NCBI GenBank assembly: GCA_023376005.1
Contig: CM042179.1
Span: 21,991,906-22,055,905, forward strand
Direction: 5' to 3'
Origin: Doryteuthis pealeii
Lineage: Eukaryota; Mollusca; Cephalopoda; Myopsida; Loliginidae
Length of the DNA stretch: 64,000 bases
Part shown: piece by piece, positions 10,036 through 20,195 of the stretch
How the letters are laid out: each line of letters starts with the position of its first letter
How positions within the stretch are numbered: the stretch's first letter is position 1
Translations under genes and position numbers: made by a program
The notes under the pieces: generated by a model
Databases searched by the model: none
The model's input: the letters and a program-made list of their open reading frames with translations, nothing else
What the model was told of the DNA's origin: nothing

Positions 10036-10707
10036 TAAATAAGGTAAGAAAAAGATGATATCCCAAAGAAACTATTATAGATACAAACTATGCAGATGAT
10101 TGGGTGTTCTTGCAAATATACTTGCTCAAGCTGAATCTCTGCTTCATGGCCTGGGGCAAGCATCAAGAGGCATTGGCTTCTATATGAACTCTGATAAAAC
10201 AATTTATGTCTTAAATAAGATGGTACCATCTCTACACTAAATGGCAAGCCTCTGAAATTAGTAGACCATTTCACATACCTAGGTAGCAATATCTCATCTA
10301 CAGAAAGTGATGTCAACATATGCATAGGACTGGTATTAACAGGTTATCAACTATATGGAAATCTGATCTCACTGATAAAACAAAATAAGAATTCTTCCAG
10401 GCTGTAGCCATATCAGTCCTATTGTATGGCTGCACTACCTGGATAGCAGGTAATAATTACAACTGTTAGCAATTTTTATAAATTTCTTAAATCTCCCAAA
10501 GTCTTGAATCTGACTGCTTCTTATCCCTTAAATGAGAGTTTACACTCATTGTTAGTTCGGTCTGGTAGCCATTGGTAGGGGTCAGGGACTAACATCACAT
10601 TACACTTCTTTCAATTCCTTCATTCTCAAAGTCATCCCTTGAAATATGAATTTCATTATGTCTACTCTTTTTTATAACAATTTCTATTTTCATCATCATT
10701 ATTATTA

Positions 10708-11165
10708 CTAGCAAATGGTATGCACCCTCCAGGTGCAAATAATTAAGTTTTGATATAATGAAATATTATATTAAATTAGAAAGATTAATGAAATTAAATA
10801 AAAATGCAGATAAAAAGATTTGAAAAAAAAAAGGAGGGTATAATCAAAAAATAGAACAACTGAAACTTACTCTTCCATCACTCCCGTCTTTATTTAGTTA
10901 AAATAGGAAGTAAAGAATAAAATTACAGTTATTTCTTCTTGTTAATGGATTTCTTTTAAGATTTATCCTCAAGATTCATTAAGATATAACCAAACAATTA
11001 GAAATCAATAATACTATAAGGACATATTTATTAAAATCAAATTTTTAATATCAATATGCAAATTAACCTTCCCGTTCCCACTGTAAACCACTATTTTGTT
11101 GTATATATCAATACAATTACATGTTATTAGTATGTAGATATAGCCAACAGTATTAATAAATTAAA
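10708..11165 (-). mobile_element. Non-autonomous Helitron, 3' part, minus
   Basis: On the minus strand the element ends ...TTTGCACCTGGAGGGTGCATACCATTTGCTAG|T: a GC-rich terminal hairpin, a short spacer and the CTAG-T Helitron terminus. The preceding ~450 bp (GATTTCTAATT..., CTTCTTG, AAAGACGGGAGTGATGGAAGAGT) match the 3' half of the copy at 27262-28149. The 5' end was not located. Confidence 0.8.
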
Positions 11166-12159
11166 ACAATTTTATTAATAATTGAGGTTTAAATAAAAAT
11201 AAAATCATAGATAATGTCATATATATGACAAAGGGAATTGTGAATTGAGTAGTAATATAGTTTCAGTTACAGACAAACACACAATCTCCATTATAATAAG
11301 ATTAGACTGACACTATCTCTACTACCAATATTATTACTTGTATTTTTATGTGCTTTTCCCTTCCTTCATTGACATCTAAAAACCAAACTAACACTCCAGC
11401 TCTCCAAGTATGCATATATTTTTTCCAGGTAGAACCTGAATGATATTTTCTCTTAATATGTATATAAACTTATAACATGCTATCACTATAATCAATTTTC
11501 AAACTATGTAAAAAAAAAAAAATATCAACTGAGGTGGTCACTACTAGAATAGGCTCATTCCTAATTAGTGATCATCCTCCACTCATTAAATACAACAACC
11601 AACATTACATTTTTTGTTTTATGTGACGTTGTTTATATAGTGTAATGCGTGAAAATAAACCATTGTCTTCTAATATTTATGTTTTCCAAAAAATGTAAAA
11701 TACACAATATAAAAAAACTACAATTACCAATTTTACAACTAACAAATACAAAAAAAAACAACAAATTACTGGTACAGTGAAAGCAACAAATTAAACATGC
11801 ACGTTTAACGTACACAGAAATTTCTCATCTTATATCAAGCCTGATGTTTCAGCATCAGAAATATTATCTGCATTTCTTCCATGTGTGGAGCTGCCATGAT
11901 TGACAGCAGTCTTCTAATGGACAAAAAAAGAAAAGGTCATCCTCTAAGACTACTTTCAAGGCCTACAAGAAATTGATATCAAACATAACAAAAATGGGCC
12001 CAAAATAAGATACAAAATTTGTAGAAAACAAGGCAATTTTCCAAATATCATCACAAAAATACACTTGCATACCAAACAGAAAAAATGTATGTACACTACA
12101 AAAAAAAAAAGAATGAAATATAGATTACCCTCACTCTGGTTCACTTTGTTTATTTTTTT

Positions 12160-12486
12160 AAAAACTTCACGTTTTTTGTTAACATTAAAATTACCTAGTG
12201 ACTTTCAGAAACATTTTTTCACGCTCAGAGTTGTGGAGACATGGAATAAACTGCCCGCGTCTGTTGTAGGTTGCCGAAGCATTGAGTCTTTCAAAGCCTC
12301 CATGCTTCCTGTAGTCCGCAGACACTATACCTGATGCCACTCTCCACATACATACGCACACACGTGCACACATACATGCATATTACTACTGTAAACTGTT
12401 CATGTTCCTGACACTACATTATTCTGTGTACTTGACATGAGACTTTGATGAGTTGTGGTGCACCTGAGCACTGTACACAATAAATT

Positions 12487-12521
<35 letters not shown>

Positions 12522-12525
12522 TTAT
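12160..12525 (+). mobile_element. Non-LTR retrotransposon 3' end (CR1/jockey-like)
   Basis: A short intact frame encodes the C-terminal LINE motif: FQKHFFTLRVVETWNKLPAS, VVGCRSIESFKASMLP, then a stop at about 12335. The F-x-x-RVV-x-W-N-x-LP...S-x-x-x-FK pattern is typical of CR1/jockey/Rex1 reverse-transcriptase C-termini. A ~140-bp 3' UTR ends CACTGTACACAATAAATTTC, followed by a (ATT)n tail at 12487-12522, a common 3' tail for such LINEs. Its UTR matches 5310-5560. Confidence 0.82.
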
Positions 12526-12849
12526 ATTATTATATCTGTCTCCTAATGATTCTTAACTTTTTGTTATCATTTACAAAATTACCCTAAAAAAATTGTTTCT
12601 ACATGATCTCATTTTTTGATATTCCTTTCATTTACAAATTACAAAAAATTAATATGAAATTTATCTGAGCACTCATGTGAATTTTGGGTATTGTAAAATA
12701 CTGCTTCTCCTGTTTGATCCCAAACAAAGAATTTTTGCTCTCCTTACAAAAAAATCTAAAAATCTAAGCAACTTGAAGTCCAAAAAACATCTATGCCTTA
12801 AATTCATAAAATTACAAGATTAGCCTATAATTTGATTTCCTCCATTTCT

Positions 12850-13101
12850 GATATACCGTTCATAGCAAAAGACACATACATATGATTGTCTACAATCAAC
12901 CAACATCTTGATTTACACAGTGGAGTTAACCCTGAAGATCCTCAACATGGTGAAACTTGAGTAGGTTATCACTTGGACCTATATTGAAATAAATTTGCTC
13001 TACTAACGTATTGAGCACTTTTTTATTTGTTATATCACTGCCTTACCTTTATGAACTTCACCTCAACCACCGTGACCATATTCACTAGTAAGTCATCTTT
13101 T

Positions 13102-13104
<3 letters not shown>
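12850..13104 (+). mobile_element. Penelope-like terminal fragment with hammerhead-like core
   Basis: Same family as 15875-16250 and 48345-48705: ACCGTTCATAGCAAAAGACACATACAT, CAATCAACCAACATCTTGAT, GGTTATCACTTGGACCTATATT, TGCTCTACTAACGTATTGAGCACTTTTT, CACCGTGACCATATTCAC. It ends at a (TA)n tract (13104-13136). This copy is single rather than a foldback. See 12926-12969 for the ribozyme-like core. Confidence 0.65.
12926..12969 (+). ncRNA. Hammerhead-like ribozyme, minimal stem II
   Basis: Core CTGAAGA at 12932-12938 and GAA at 12952-12954. Stem I TTAACC/GGTTA gives five pairs. Stem III is ACTT/GAGT (12955-12962; near-palindromic), with H17 = A (12963). Stem II is weak: a T-T mismatch at the first position and only CC/GG below it, so activity as a monomer is doubtful. 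Confidence 0.5.
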
Positions 13105-13137
<33 letters not shown>

Positions 13138-13355
13138 CTTAGTAGGTAGAGCATCCACCTAGGAATCACAAGGTTCTGGATTCGATACCAGCCCTCTCCA
13201 ACTCAGGGCATGAGTAGCACAGGGATCTGTAAGGAGCTGATGGTAGGTGTGGTGCTCCACCTCAGACGGCAAAACAATCTCCTTATTCTAGTGCTAGTGA
13301 AAAGGGGTCTGTCTGGCTGATACCGACTTTAGGCCACCCTGACAATGACTTTTTA
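13104..13355 (+). mobile_element. (TA)n tract and SINE family 1
   Basis: (TA)n at 13104-13136 runs straight into the SINE head TAGCTTAGTAGGTAGAGCATCC (13134 on). B box TGGATTCGATACCAGCCC; the body ends GACTTTAGGCCACCCTGAC near 13348. An internal deletion removes part of the usual GTGAAAAGGGGATAGACTCCCTTGC segment. The same deletion is present at 16290-16520, so the two copies share a master or were duplicated together with the adjoining Penelope fragment. Confidence 0.8.
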
Positions 13356-14139
13356 ATATACATACAAGTGGGGAATTTTGAATCAACAAAAAGCAAAAAT
13401 TTCTGAACTTTTAAAAATTCCAAACACAAAAAATAGGTGATTTTCATTGCTCTATTTTCAAAATTGCAAAGATTTTGCTTAAAAATAAAATAATAAAAAA
13501 ATATTGCTAACTATTCACTTCATTATTAAACACTCCCTAGTTTTAGAAAGTTTTACATTTATCAATTACATATATAAATCAAGTAGTACAGATTCATCTT
13601 ACACCTTTTTTGTAATGTCTACTAAAAATAGTACAACTTCAGTTTCTTTTTATTCTAAAAACAGTCTATTAAAAGAAAAGTTTATGTCTATTCATCTACC
13701 ATTTTGTCTTCACTTTTTTATGAACTGCCACTGACTATTTATCTTTTTTGCTTCTTCTTCTTCAGCTAAGTTAAGCTAAGCTATTTTTTTCCTTTCTCTT
13801 TTTAGTGGGTAAATATCTGTACTTGTGCAATGGATTTTTAAAAACATGATTCCTGTATTTTCCTCCTTCATTTTTCTTTTCATATTATGTCTTGTGCATA
13901 ACTAGTTATTTTTTTTCTGTTTTTTTAACCTACCCATGGTGCGATATTGTTCAGTGAGTTTCACCCCTCCCTTTATTAGCTATGCCAAAAGAGCATATCT
14001 GCTGCCAGATCTCCCTTAGATGCACTAGGCTCTGAAAGTTGTCCAACATAATGTTTGCTATCTGCCAGTTCACAACAGAAAAGCAACTTTGAGAGCCTCT
14101 TGCCATCTCTGTACTGGATCTTGCATGTGCTTTCTCCAT

Positions 14140-15130
14140 GAGTGTTAGGGAAAGTATATTGTGAACTAAATCCCCAAATTGGCTAGAAAGGGCTCCTTAG
14201 CGTTGGTCGGCAACCCATCTAGGACAAGGAAAAGTCCAATATAAAAACTCCGCTGCCTAGCGGTTTTACCTCATCTCAAGGAAATGCTAGGGGAGTAAAC
14301 CTTGAAAACAAATCTGGAGTCAGAGTCCTTAAGGTGGTGTGATGCTGAACTTCACTGCTACCCAGCAACTCCTGCAACACTACCACTGCCAAACTGCATT
14401 GTTTTTTGTTTTTTACCTTTCTTTTGGATCACAGTGGCAGTGTGGAGAGTGGTAATTTTGCAGCTTGGGCAACAGCTCATCCTTCATATCAACCTGCCTA
14501 GGCTATGTAGTTCCATAAAATATAAATTTTTTTTAAAATTTGACACTACTCCATCGTCTCTCAAGGCCGGAAGGATGCCAACACAAGATTGTGCGGAATT
14601 ATATTTAGCCATTTGCTCCTCATCAGCTTGCAGAGGCTATGTGGAAGTGATTCAATTGTCTGCTTGAGATGGTTCAACATTTCCAAGCATATAGAAGCAT
14701 TTACAGCCTGTTCAGCTTTGAGTTTACTTCTTAGACTCATGTACCTTCATTCTTATACATTGGATTGTAGTTGCCTCAGTACACTGCTAACTTACTGATC
14801 CTTTAGCAATGTTTACCTTCTCAAACCGTCCTTCGGGGTGGGGGTCTGGTGAGCTTCAGCCACTGGACTGGTGAGTTGTGTAAAATTAATAGCGTCGATC
14901 CCAGGGGGCTATCCCCCCAGGCAATACCTGCCCCCTTGACTTAAAGGGGCAGGGCTGAGTTTATTGCCCAGCGCCTGAGGCGCTCCCCTTGAGGGGGAAT
15001 GCCGAAGGGATCGACGCAATTTTTGTTCTCTCCCACCCATTAGCTTCGGCTTGTGGTGGGCCCACGTTAAAACGAGGCCTTGTGCCCAGTCCATACAGGT
15101 GGGGTATGAGACAAATACCCCTTCAGCAAT
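14140..15130 (+). mobile_element. Probable LINE 5' region with GC-rich inverted-repeat module
   Basis: A contiguous, comparatively GC-rich block (GGTCGGCAACCCATCTAGGA, AACTCCGCTGCCTAGCGG, CAGCTTGGGCAACAGCTCATCC, CTTCGGGGTGGGGGTCTGG) with no intact frame. The 3' part, 14835-15125, is homologous in reverse orientation to 27430-27670. Its core (14892-15017) is bounded by GCGTCGATCCC and GGGATCGACGC, with an internal hairpin CCTGCCCC/GGGGCAGG. I read this as the untranslated 5' region of a non-LTR element, by composition and recurrence only. Confidence 0.5.
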
Positions 15131-15354
15131 GTTTACCTTATGAGACAAGGTATATGAATTTATCCATTGTTAAGCACTGTCCTTTTCACTGTGATGTTAG
15201 ATTTCTGATAGGCCTCGCCAGGGATAGGTCTATGCATCACTTAAATCATTTTTTTATATTGATGGTGTTAGTTACATAGTTATATGGTGTAAGTTATAGC
15301 ATGCAGTTGATAACCTGTCAACTAACATGGGAATATTCTGTTCATTGGTTGTAG

Positions 15355-15603
15355 GGCCGGCTTAGCTCAGTTGGTAGAGCGTTCGGCTAGAAACCACAAG
15401 GATCCTGGTTCGATACTGGCCCTCGTCAACTCAGCATATGAGTAGCACAGGGATCTATGCGGTAAAGTGAGGAGCTGATGGTATGTGTGGTGCTCCACCT
15501 CAGACGCTAAAATAATCTCCTTGGTCTAGCGCTAGTGAAAAGGGGATAGACACCCTTGCTGTCTGGCTGATAACGACATTAGGCCACCCCAATGACTTTA
15601 CTT
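15355..15603 (+). mobile_element. SINE family 1, full-length
   Basis: GGCCGGCTTAGCTCAGTTGG head, B box CTGGTTCGATACTGGCCC, body to ACATTAGGCCACCCCAATGAC, then a TTTACTTA-type end. One of the better-preserved copies. Confidence 0.88.
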
Positions 15604-15874
15604 AGAATATAATTATCACTAAAATGGAAGTCTTTAGTAACGGTTTCTTATAAATGTGACACTGCTTAAAGGTGGCACTGCTTGAAGAACTTCCTATCCT
15701 TTCAGTATGATGGGTATTCCCTCCGGGCTATGCCAAAGGGCATCAGTAAGCATGGACAAGAACATTATGCTGAATAATGTTCTTGCCAATACACAGCCTC
15801 TTTTCATGGCATTGATCAATGGATATATTTCCATCTTGCACAAGCAGTCATGACATTATAAAACTGCAACACCA

Positions 15875-16247
15875 TATATATTAATATAGGTCCAAGTGAT
15901 AACCTACTCATGTTTCACCATGTTGAGGATCTTCAGGGTTAACTCCTCTGTGTAAATCAAGATGTTGGTTGATTGTAGACAATTATATGTATGTGTCTTT
16001 TGCTAAGAACGGTACATAATGTACCATTCATAGCAAAAGACACATACATATAATTGTCTACAATCAACCAACATCTTGAAGATCCTCAACATGGTGAAAC
16101 TCGAGTAGGTTATCACTTGGACCTATATTAAAATAAATTTGCTCTACTAACGTATTGAGCACTTTTTTATTTGTTATATCACTGCCTTACCTTTATGAAC
16201 TTCACCTCAACCACCGTGACCATATTCACTGGTAAATCAATTTTTCC

Positions 16248-16295
<48 letters not shown>
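15875..16295. mobile_element. Penelope-like foldback ending in (TA)n
   Basis: The left arm 15887-16010 (ATATAGGTCCAAGTGATAACC ... GACACATACATATAAT complement) mirrors the right arm 16024-16130 around a short centre (AACGGTACATAATGTACCATT). The right side then continues with the TGCTCTACTAACGTATTGAGCAC ... CACCGTGACCATATTCAC end into (TA)n (16252-16295). The left arm carries a hammerhead-like core on the minus strand (TCTTCAG at 15930-15936; GGTT/AACC stem I; stem III decayed). In the right arm the core has mutated to CTTGAAGA and lost a segment. Confidence 0.65.
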
Positions 16296-16296
<1 letters not shown>

Positions 16297-16520
16297 CTTA
16301 GTCGGTAGAACATCCACCTAAGAATCACAAGGTTCTGGGTTCAATACCAGCCCTTGCCAACTCAGGGCATGAGTAGCACAGGGATCTGTATGGTAAGGTA
16401 AGGAGCTGATGGTAGGTGTGGTGCTCCACCTCAGACGCCAAAACAATCTCCTTATTCTAGTGCTAGTGAAAAGGGGTCTGTCTAACTGATACCGACTTTA
16501 GGCCACCCTGACAATGACTT
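16290..16520 (+). mobile_element. SINE family 1
   Basis: Head TAGCTTAGTCGGTAGAACATCC directly after (TA)n, B box GGGTTCAATACCAGCCC, and the same internal deletion as the 13134 copy. Together with the Penelope end and the (TA)n it forms a ~650-bp block shared with 12850-13355. Confidence 0.8.
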
Positions 16521-17041
16521 TTTGATATACATACACTTTTTTAAATATATTTTTTTGAGTTACCCCTCAGAATAACTCCTACTTCTACTTGTTTCTTCAC
16601 TCACATCCCTTCATTTAAATAAAACTTCGAATAAAATGACAATTACATCTAAGCCCCTGAAGATGGAATTTTATAATGCTGAAAGTACTTGGGAAAATTA
16701 CAATACTGTTATAAACAAATTCTACCCCAATGTTAAGATTGTCCTGGCAACTGAAACAGATTAAAAAGAAACCAGTAAGACAGAAGACATCTGTTCTGCT
16801 TAATAGTGTCTGCATGAAAGAAAAAATGCTGTCCATATATACATACACACACACACATTATATATATGTGTGTGTGTGTGTGTGTATGAAAAATGACTTG
16901 AAAACCAATTTGGTGGAGTGGTTTTATATTTAATACAATGTTGACCTTGTATGAATTTCAACAAATAATGATTAGAGAATGTTACAACTGTTTATTAAGT
17001 TGAAATGTAGGAAATGAAAACATTCAAAATATATTTTACAG

Positions 17042-17043
<2 letters not shown>

Positions 17044-17103
<60 letters not shown>
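17044..17103. repeat. (TA)n microsatellite, ~30 repeats
   Basis: Uninterrupted TA run 50 bp from the donor of the 17154-17273 exon, i.e. at the 5' end of an 8.7-kb intron. Confidence 0.97.
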
Positions 17104-17107
<4 letters not shown>

Positions 17108-17153
17108 GACTCCTTTAAAAAAAAAATATCATTATGTTTTGATTTATACTTAC

Positions 17154-17273
17154 ATCATTTGTGCTAACCAACCAAGACATGTCAGTGAAAGACACCAGTT
17201 CTCCATCAACATAACAACGTAGTTCTGAACGACTCCAACGATAATACACATGACAAATGGTGACCATGTACCA
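17154..17273 (-). CDS. NBEA: Neurobeachin exon (40 codons), lectin-like domain
   Basis: Acceptor TTTTCTAG (plus CT at 17274-17275) and donor GTAAGT (17148-17153). It encodes WYMVTICHVYYRW, SRSELRCYVDGELVSF and TDMSWLVSTND. W-Y-M-[V/I]-x-I-x-H-x-Y-x-RW followed by S-E-[L/I]-RCYV-[D/N]-G-[E/Q]-LVS is the central beta-sandwich signature of the neurobeachin/LRBA concanavalin-A-like domain. 120 nt, phase 0. It joins PRK of the upstream exon to PFDKCFLG of the downstream exon, matching the family order. Confidence 0.96.
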
Positions 17274-17451
17274 CTAGAAAAGAGGAAAATATAACACATT
17301 TAACATATGTAATAGCTCAATGTGCATTTAGCTAGTAAGATAGAAAGAGTGTATGACATTATACAAACAAAACATACTTTTCTGTCTTTCACAATTTTTC
17401 TAATTAACTTTTCAAAGGGCTGTAATCATTGCTCTTGAAATATAAAGTGGG

Positions 17452-17896
17452 TAAATGTCAAATCATCCAGAAAAAAAATAAAATTGTCACTCACCCCCTT
17501 CAATTTTTCTGAAATTGTTTCCATGCGTGGACTATGTTAAAGTTAGACAATACCCAAAATTTGAGCTTCCAATTCAAAAAAATGGCAGGTTTATATCAAT
17601 TTTTAGCTCAACAAATTTGGTGTGGTTCGCAAAAAATGGCAACTTTTTTTTTTTTAGTCTGTAAAATGAGTTCTAGAGCTTCCCTACTCCTAAAAATTGG
17701 TTTATAAAAGCATTTTCGTCAAGGAATCAAAAAAATGCTATCTAAATGTCTTAAAGTCAACCAATTTTAAGTTATTGATGATTTCTGATTTTTTTTCTAT
17801 TATTATTTCACATATATTAAACATGATTTGTACCAAAAAGATAGATTAGTTTTTGGTCAGGGGTGAGTGACATGACCTGGATGATTTGACATGGAA
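17452..17896. mobile_element. MITE-like element with ~35-bp terminal inverted repeats
   Basis: The left end GTAAATGTCAAATCATCCAG ... TGTCACTCACCCC is mirrored at the right end by GGGGTGAGTGACATGACCTGGATGATTTGACATG. The interior is A/T-rich with no frame. Terminal inverted repeats and ~440 bp length indicate a non-autonomous DNA transposon. Target-site duplications are not clear to me. Confidence 0.72.
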
Positions 17897-18129
17897 TTAC
17901 CTAAGTAGAAATTAAGTAACTGACAAACTGATATAATTTTTGCTGATGTCTAACTTGGGTATGTCTATATTAGACAACAATTTTCCTTGGTACAAACTAA
18001 AAGTTGTTTTGTTGTATCAGCAGTTTATGTGCCCATAAAGCAGTTTTATCATTTTATTACCCAGAAAGAATTCCAAACTCTACATTAGACCTAAAGATTA
18101 GTTTATCCAATTTTTCTGACAAGTACATA

Positions 18130-18420
18130 TTTACCTAACCTCTCCGCATGAGCAGGATGTGACACAAGGTCATTTTTTTAGGCGGAGTTTAACAGATTTG
18201 AATTCAAAGTTTTCTTCTCCTGGACTGGTTGCCATACCAAAGTTAAAGAGCCCAGTCTTCTCTACTATTTTACCCATAGCTGGGGGTGGGAAAGAATAGC
18301 TGGATGCATAGCTTTCCCAAGGGTATTAACCCTACGTGAAATACAAACAGCTTCATCCTGAATTTGAACTCAGGTTGCCATGTCCATTTTCTTTGATGAT
18401 AACCATTACATTACAAACAC
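18130..18420 (-). mobile_element. SINE family 2, minus, near full length
   Basis: On the minus strand: head AATGGTTATCATCAAAGAAAATGGACATGG, B-box-like GAGTTCAAATTCAGG, body GGGCTCTTTAACTTTGG...AGTCCAGGAGAAGAAAACTTTGAATTC, and the tail TGACCTTGTGTCACATCCTGCTCATGCGGAGAGG. Confidence 0.82.
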
Positions 18421-18564
18421 CTAATAAGTATATGCTTTTGTAGACTTTCATCAAAATTTGTTGCAAATCAAAAGTGTAAAGTGGTAAAAATAAATCAAAC
18501 TTTATGCATCCTAAAATAAGGATGCTGCATGCTGTCTAAACTAATCCTAAAAACAGCACCCCAG

Positions 18565-18810
18565 AAAATAGTAATTGTATGGCCACTTGCCTCCTATCAC
18601 ACAAACCATCCAGGTAAGATCAACATGCCATGCTGAACAATGCTGGATAAGCAAGGATGAGCTCATAAGTAATGTTTTTCCAATAAGTACCTACCAACTC
18701 ATGAACACACCAGTCTGCATTGGCCAGCAAAAATCTACATTGATCAGCTCTGCACAGATACTGGATGCTGTGCAGAGGACCTTCCAGGCCAATAGAGATG
18801 AGTGGCAAGA
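18565..18810 (+). pseudogene. LINE ORF fragment (C-terminal region)
   Basis: Translation gives YGHLPPITQTIQVRSTCHAE, QCWISKDELISNV, then in another frame TYIDQLCTDTGC. This matches my memory of the region of mollusc non-LTR elements that reads QVRRTRHAGHCWRSKDELISD...TYLQQLC-x-DTGCS-x-EDLP. No protein of the host is predicted here. Confidence 0.72.
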
Positions 18811-18987
18811 TCCATGCTATCAGCATCATTTCAACATTGAATTCCACTTTCATATTCACATAGGGTTTATATCTCTACAAAGTTATTTTGAAAGATCTAT
18901 TTTTCAATAACTACATTAACAGCATGAAATTTCTTTAAAAATGTTACAACACTAAAAGTAAAATTGTAGCAGCAGAAAATGCATTAC

Positions 18988-19114
18988 CTTTCTTGGTGAA
19001 AATTCATATTTTACACAATGTTGGAATCCTTTTCCTTTGATTTTCATTGAGGTGATGACTAGTGAACTTCCCAAAAAATGGGCAGAGTAACCAACTCCTT
19101 TGCTTGTACGGAAA
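18988..19114 (-). CDS. NBEA: Neurobeachin exon (42 codons + 1 nt), lectin-like domain
   Basis: Acceptor TTTTTTATAG and donor GTAATG. The exon starts with T completing the Cys codon TG|T, then encodes [20 protein letters not shown] and [22 protein letters not shown]. [C][13 protein letters not shown] and [13 protein letters not shown] are near-invariant neurobeachin/LRBA motifs. The donor (AAG|GTAATG) deviates from GTAAGT at the last two positions but is the only one that keeps phase with WYMV in the next exon. Confidence 0.96.
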
Positions 19115-19728
19115 CTATAAAAAAAGTAACAAAAGTGATTAATATAATTGGTTATTTCAAATTGTGGTTATCTAGATTATGCAATGTGTCAATCAGTGTT
19201 ATATAATGATAATAAAAAATGCATTTGAAAATAAATTTAACCCGTTTAAGGGAGCTGAATAATAGTAACAGAATACAAGTTAAAATTATTATTAATCATA
19301 ATAATATAATGAGAATGATAAAAATACAAGTAAAAAGAGATAATATATGTCTATATTGTAATATCTGTCTATATAAATAAAAAGGTAATATCTGTCTATA
19401 TTTTCTATACCTACAATGTTTCAGCCACTGTACTCTTTTGTGTGAAAAAATAAGTGTGAGAAACTCACAATTTTATACAGATTATAAGTTTAAGCAAATT
19501 TTTCTTCTTGTATTGCTGTATAAATTTTTATAGATATAAATATTTCTCAGTGGGACTAATGTTCAAGTTGCTAATTTTAGAAGTTGAATATTCACCATGG
19601 GTTTCAAATGTTAATATCTAACTGTTCAGCCATGATACTTTCAATGTGAATTAATGTGTACATAAAGATATATAATAAAAAATGAGAGTCAATAACATAC
19701 TACAAAAGAAAACAAAAACAAAACATAC

Positions 19729-19850
19729 CAGTAGAGATATGGCTTTTCTTTTTCCACAGTAACACCTGTGACTGGATCTAATCGGATCCAACAAGAAAAG
19801 GCCCAACCATTTTGATATGGCCATGTTCGAATGGGCGGAAGTGAAATGAA
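19729..19850 (-). CDS. NBEA: Neurobeachin exon (40 codons + 2 nt), start of the lectin-like domain
   Basis: Acceptor AAAATTTCAG and donor GTATGT. It encodes FISLPPIRTWPYQNGWAFSC, WIRLDPVTGVTVEKEKPYLY and the first two bases of Cys. The PPI-x-x-WPYQNG-[F/W]-x-x-x-x-W-x-R-[M/L]-DP motif and the KPYLYCFR junction place this as the first strand of the concanavalin-A-like domain. The intron to the next exon is only 614 nt, the shortest in the window. Confidence 0.96.
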
Positions 19851-19911
19851 CTGAAATTTTTAAAAAAAGAATTTTCTTTAATAAAAAAAAAAATGAAAAA
19901 AATAAAAAGTT

Positions 19912-19913
<2 letters not shown>

Positions 19914-19961
<48 letters not shown>
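19914..19961. repeat. (TA)n microsatellite
   Basis: About 24 TA repeats, 64 bp upstream (in gene sense) of the 19729-19850 exon acceptor and therefore inside the branch-point neighbourhood. Confidence 0.95.
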
Positions 19962-19962
<1 letters not shown>

Positions 19963-20054
19963 CAAATATTGCATACAAAATAACCTAAGGATAATTTTAT
20001 TTTATGAGTAAATTGTTAAATGAATTCTAAATTATAAGAATAATTTTTCTATTA

Positions 20055-20195
20055 CTCCAAATTTTTGAGATGAGGCTTGATAATTAGTATTATTTGTACT
20101 ATTCGGACTATTTTCATCATCTTCATAGCTATCTGTACAATGTTTTTGCCAATGTGTCCTTCCGGCCTTCTTCAGAATAATACAAATAATACTAA
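20055..20195 (-). mobile_element. Penelope-like tail fragment
   Basis: TGAGATGAGGCTTGATAATTAGTATTATTTGTACTATTCGGACTATTTTCATCATCTTCATAGCTATCTGTACAATGTTTTTGCC is the reverse complement of the tail seen at 350-470. On the minus strand it holds CTGAAGA ... GGC AAAAC, so the G of the hammerhead-like GAAA has become A. Confidence 0.6.

Larger units (their letters stand above)
8585..10445 (+). pseudogene. Non-LTR retrotransposon reverse transcriptase pseudogene, split by two insertions
   Basis: Conceptual translation in changing frames gives, in order: a thumb-side entry motif PIPKKGNLGSTKNYRGINL (about 8650-8710), NQHGYKRN (about 8780), VDFSKEFDSIHRGK (about 8890-8930), MILYKNMKAMVCSSNG and FFDIVPGVLQG (to 9039). 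It resumes with DTL at 9457, then the catalytic YADD (about 10090). Near 10250-10440 it continues LVDHFTYLGSNISS, FFQAVAISVLLYGCTTW. These are reverse-transcriptase motifs of an APE-type LINE. Stops and frameshifts show it is dead. Two later insertions, 9040-9447 and 9556-10035, interrupt it. Confidence 0.9.

Noticed and set aside
14302..14667. 121-codon frame as a secreted protein gene
   Set aside because: Lies in the repeat-like 14.1-15.1 kb block; no recognisable domain or splice sites.
18620..18910. Host protein of 79-111 codons near 18.6 kb
   Set aside because: Matches a LINE C-terminal region with frameshifts.
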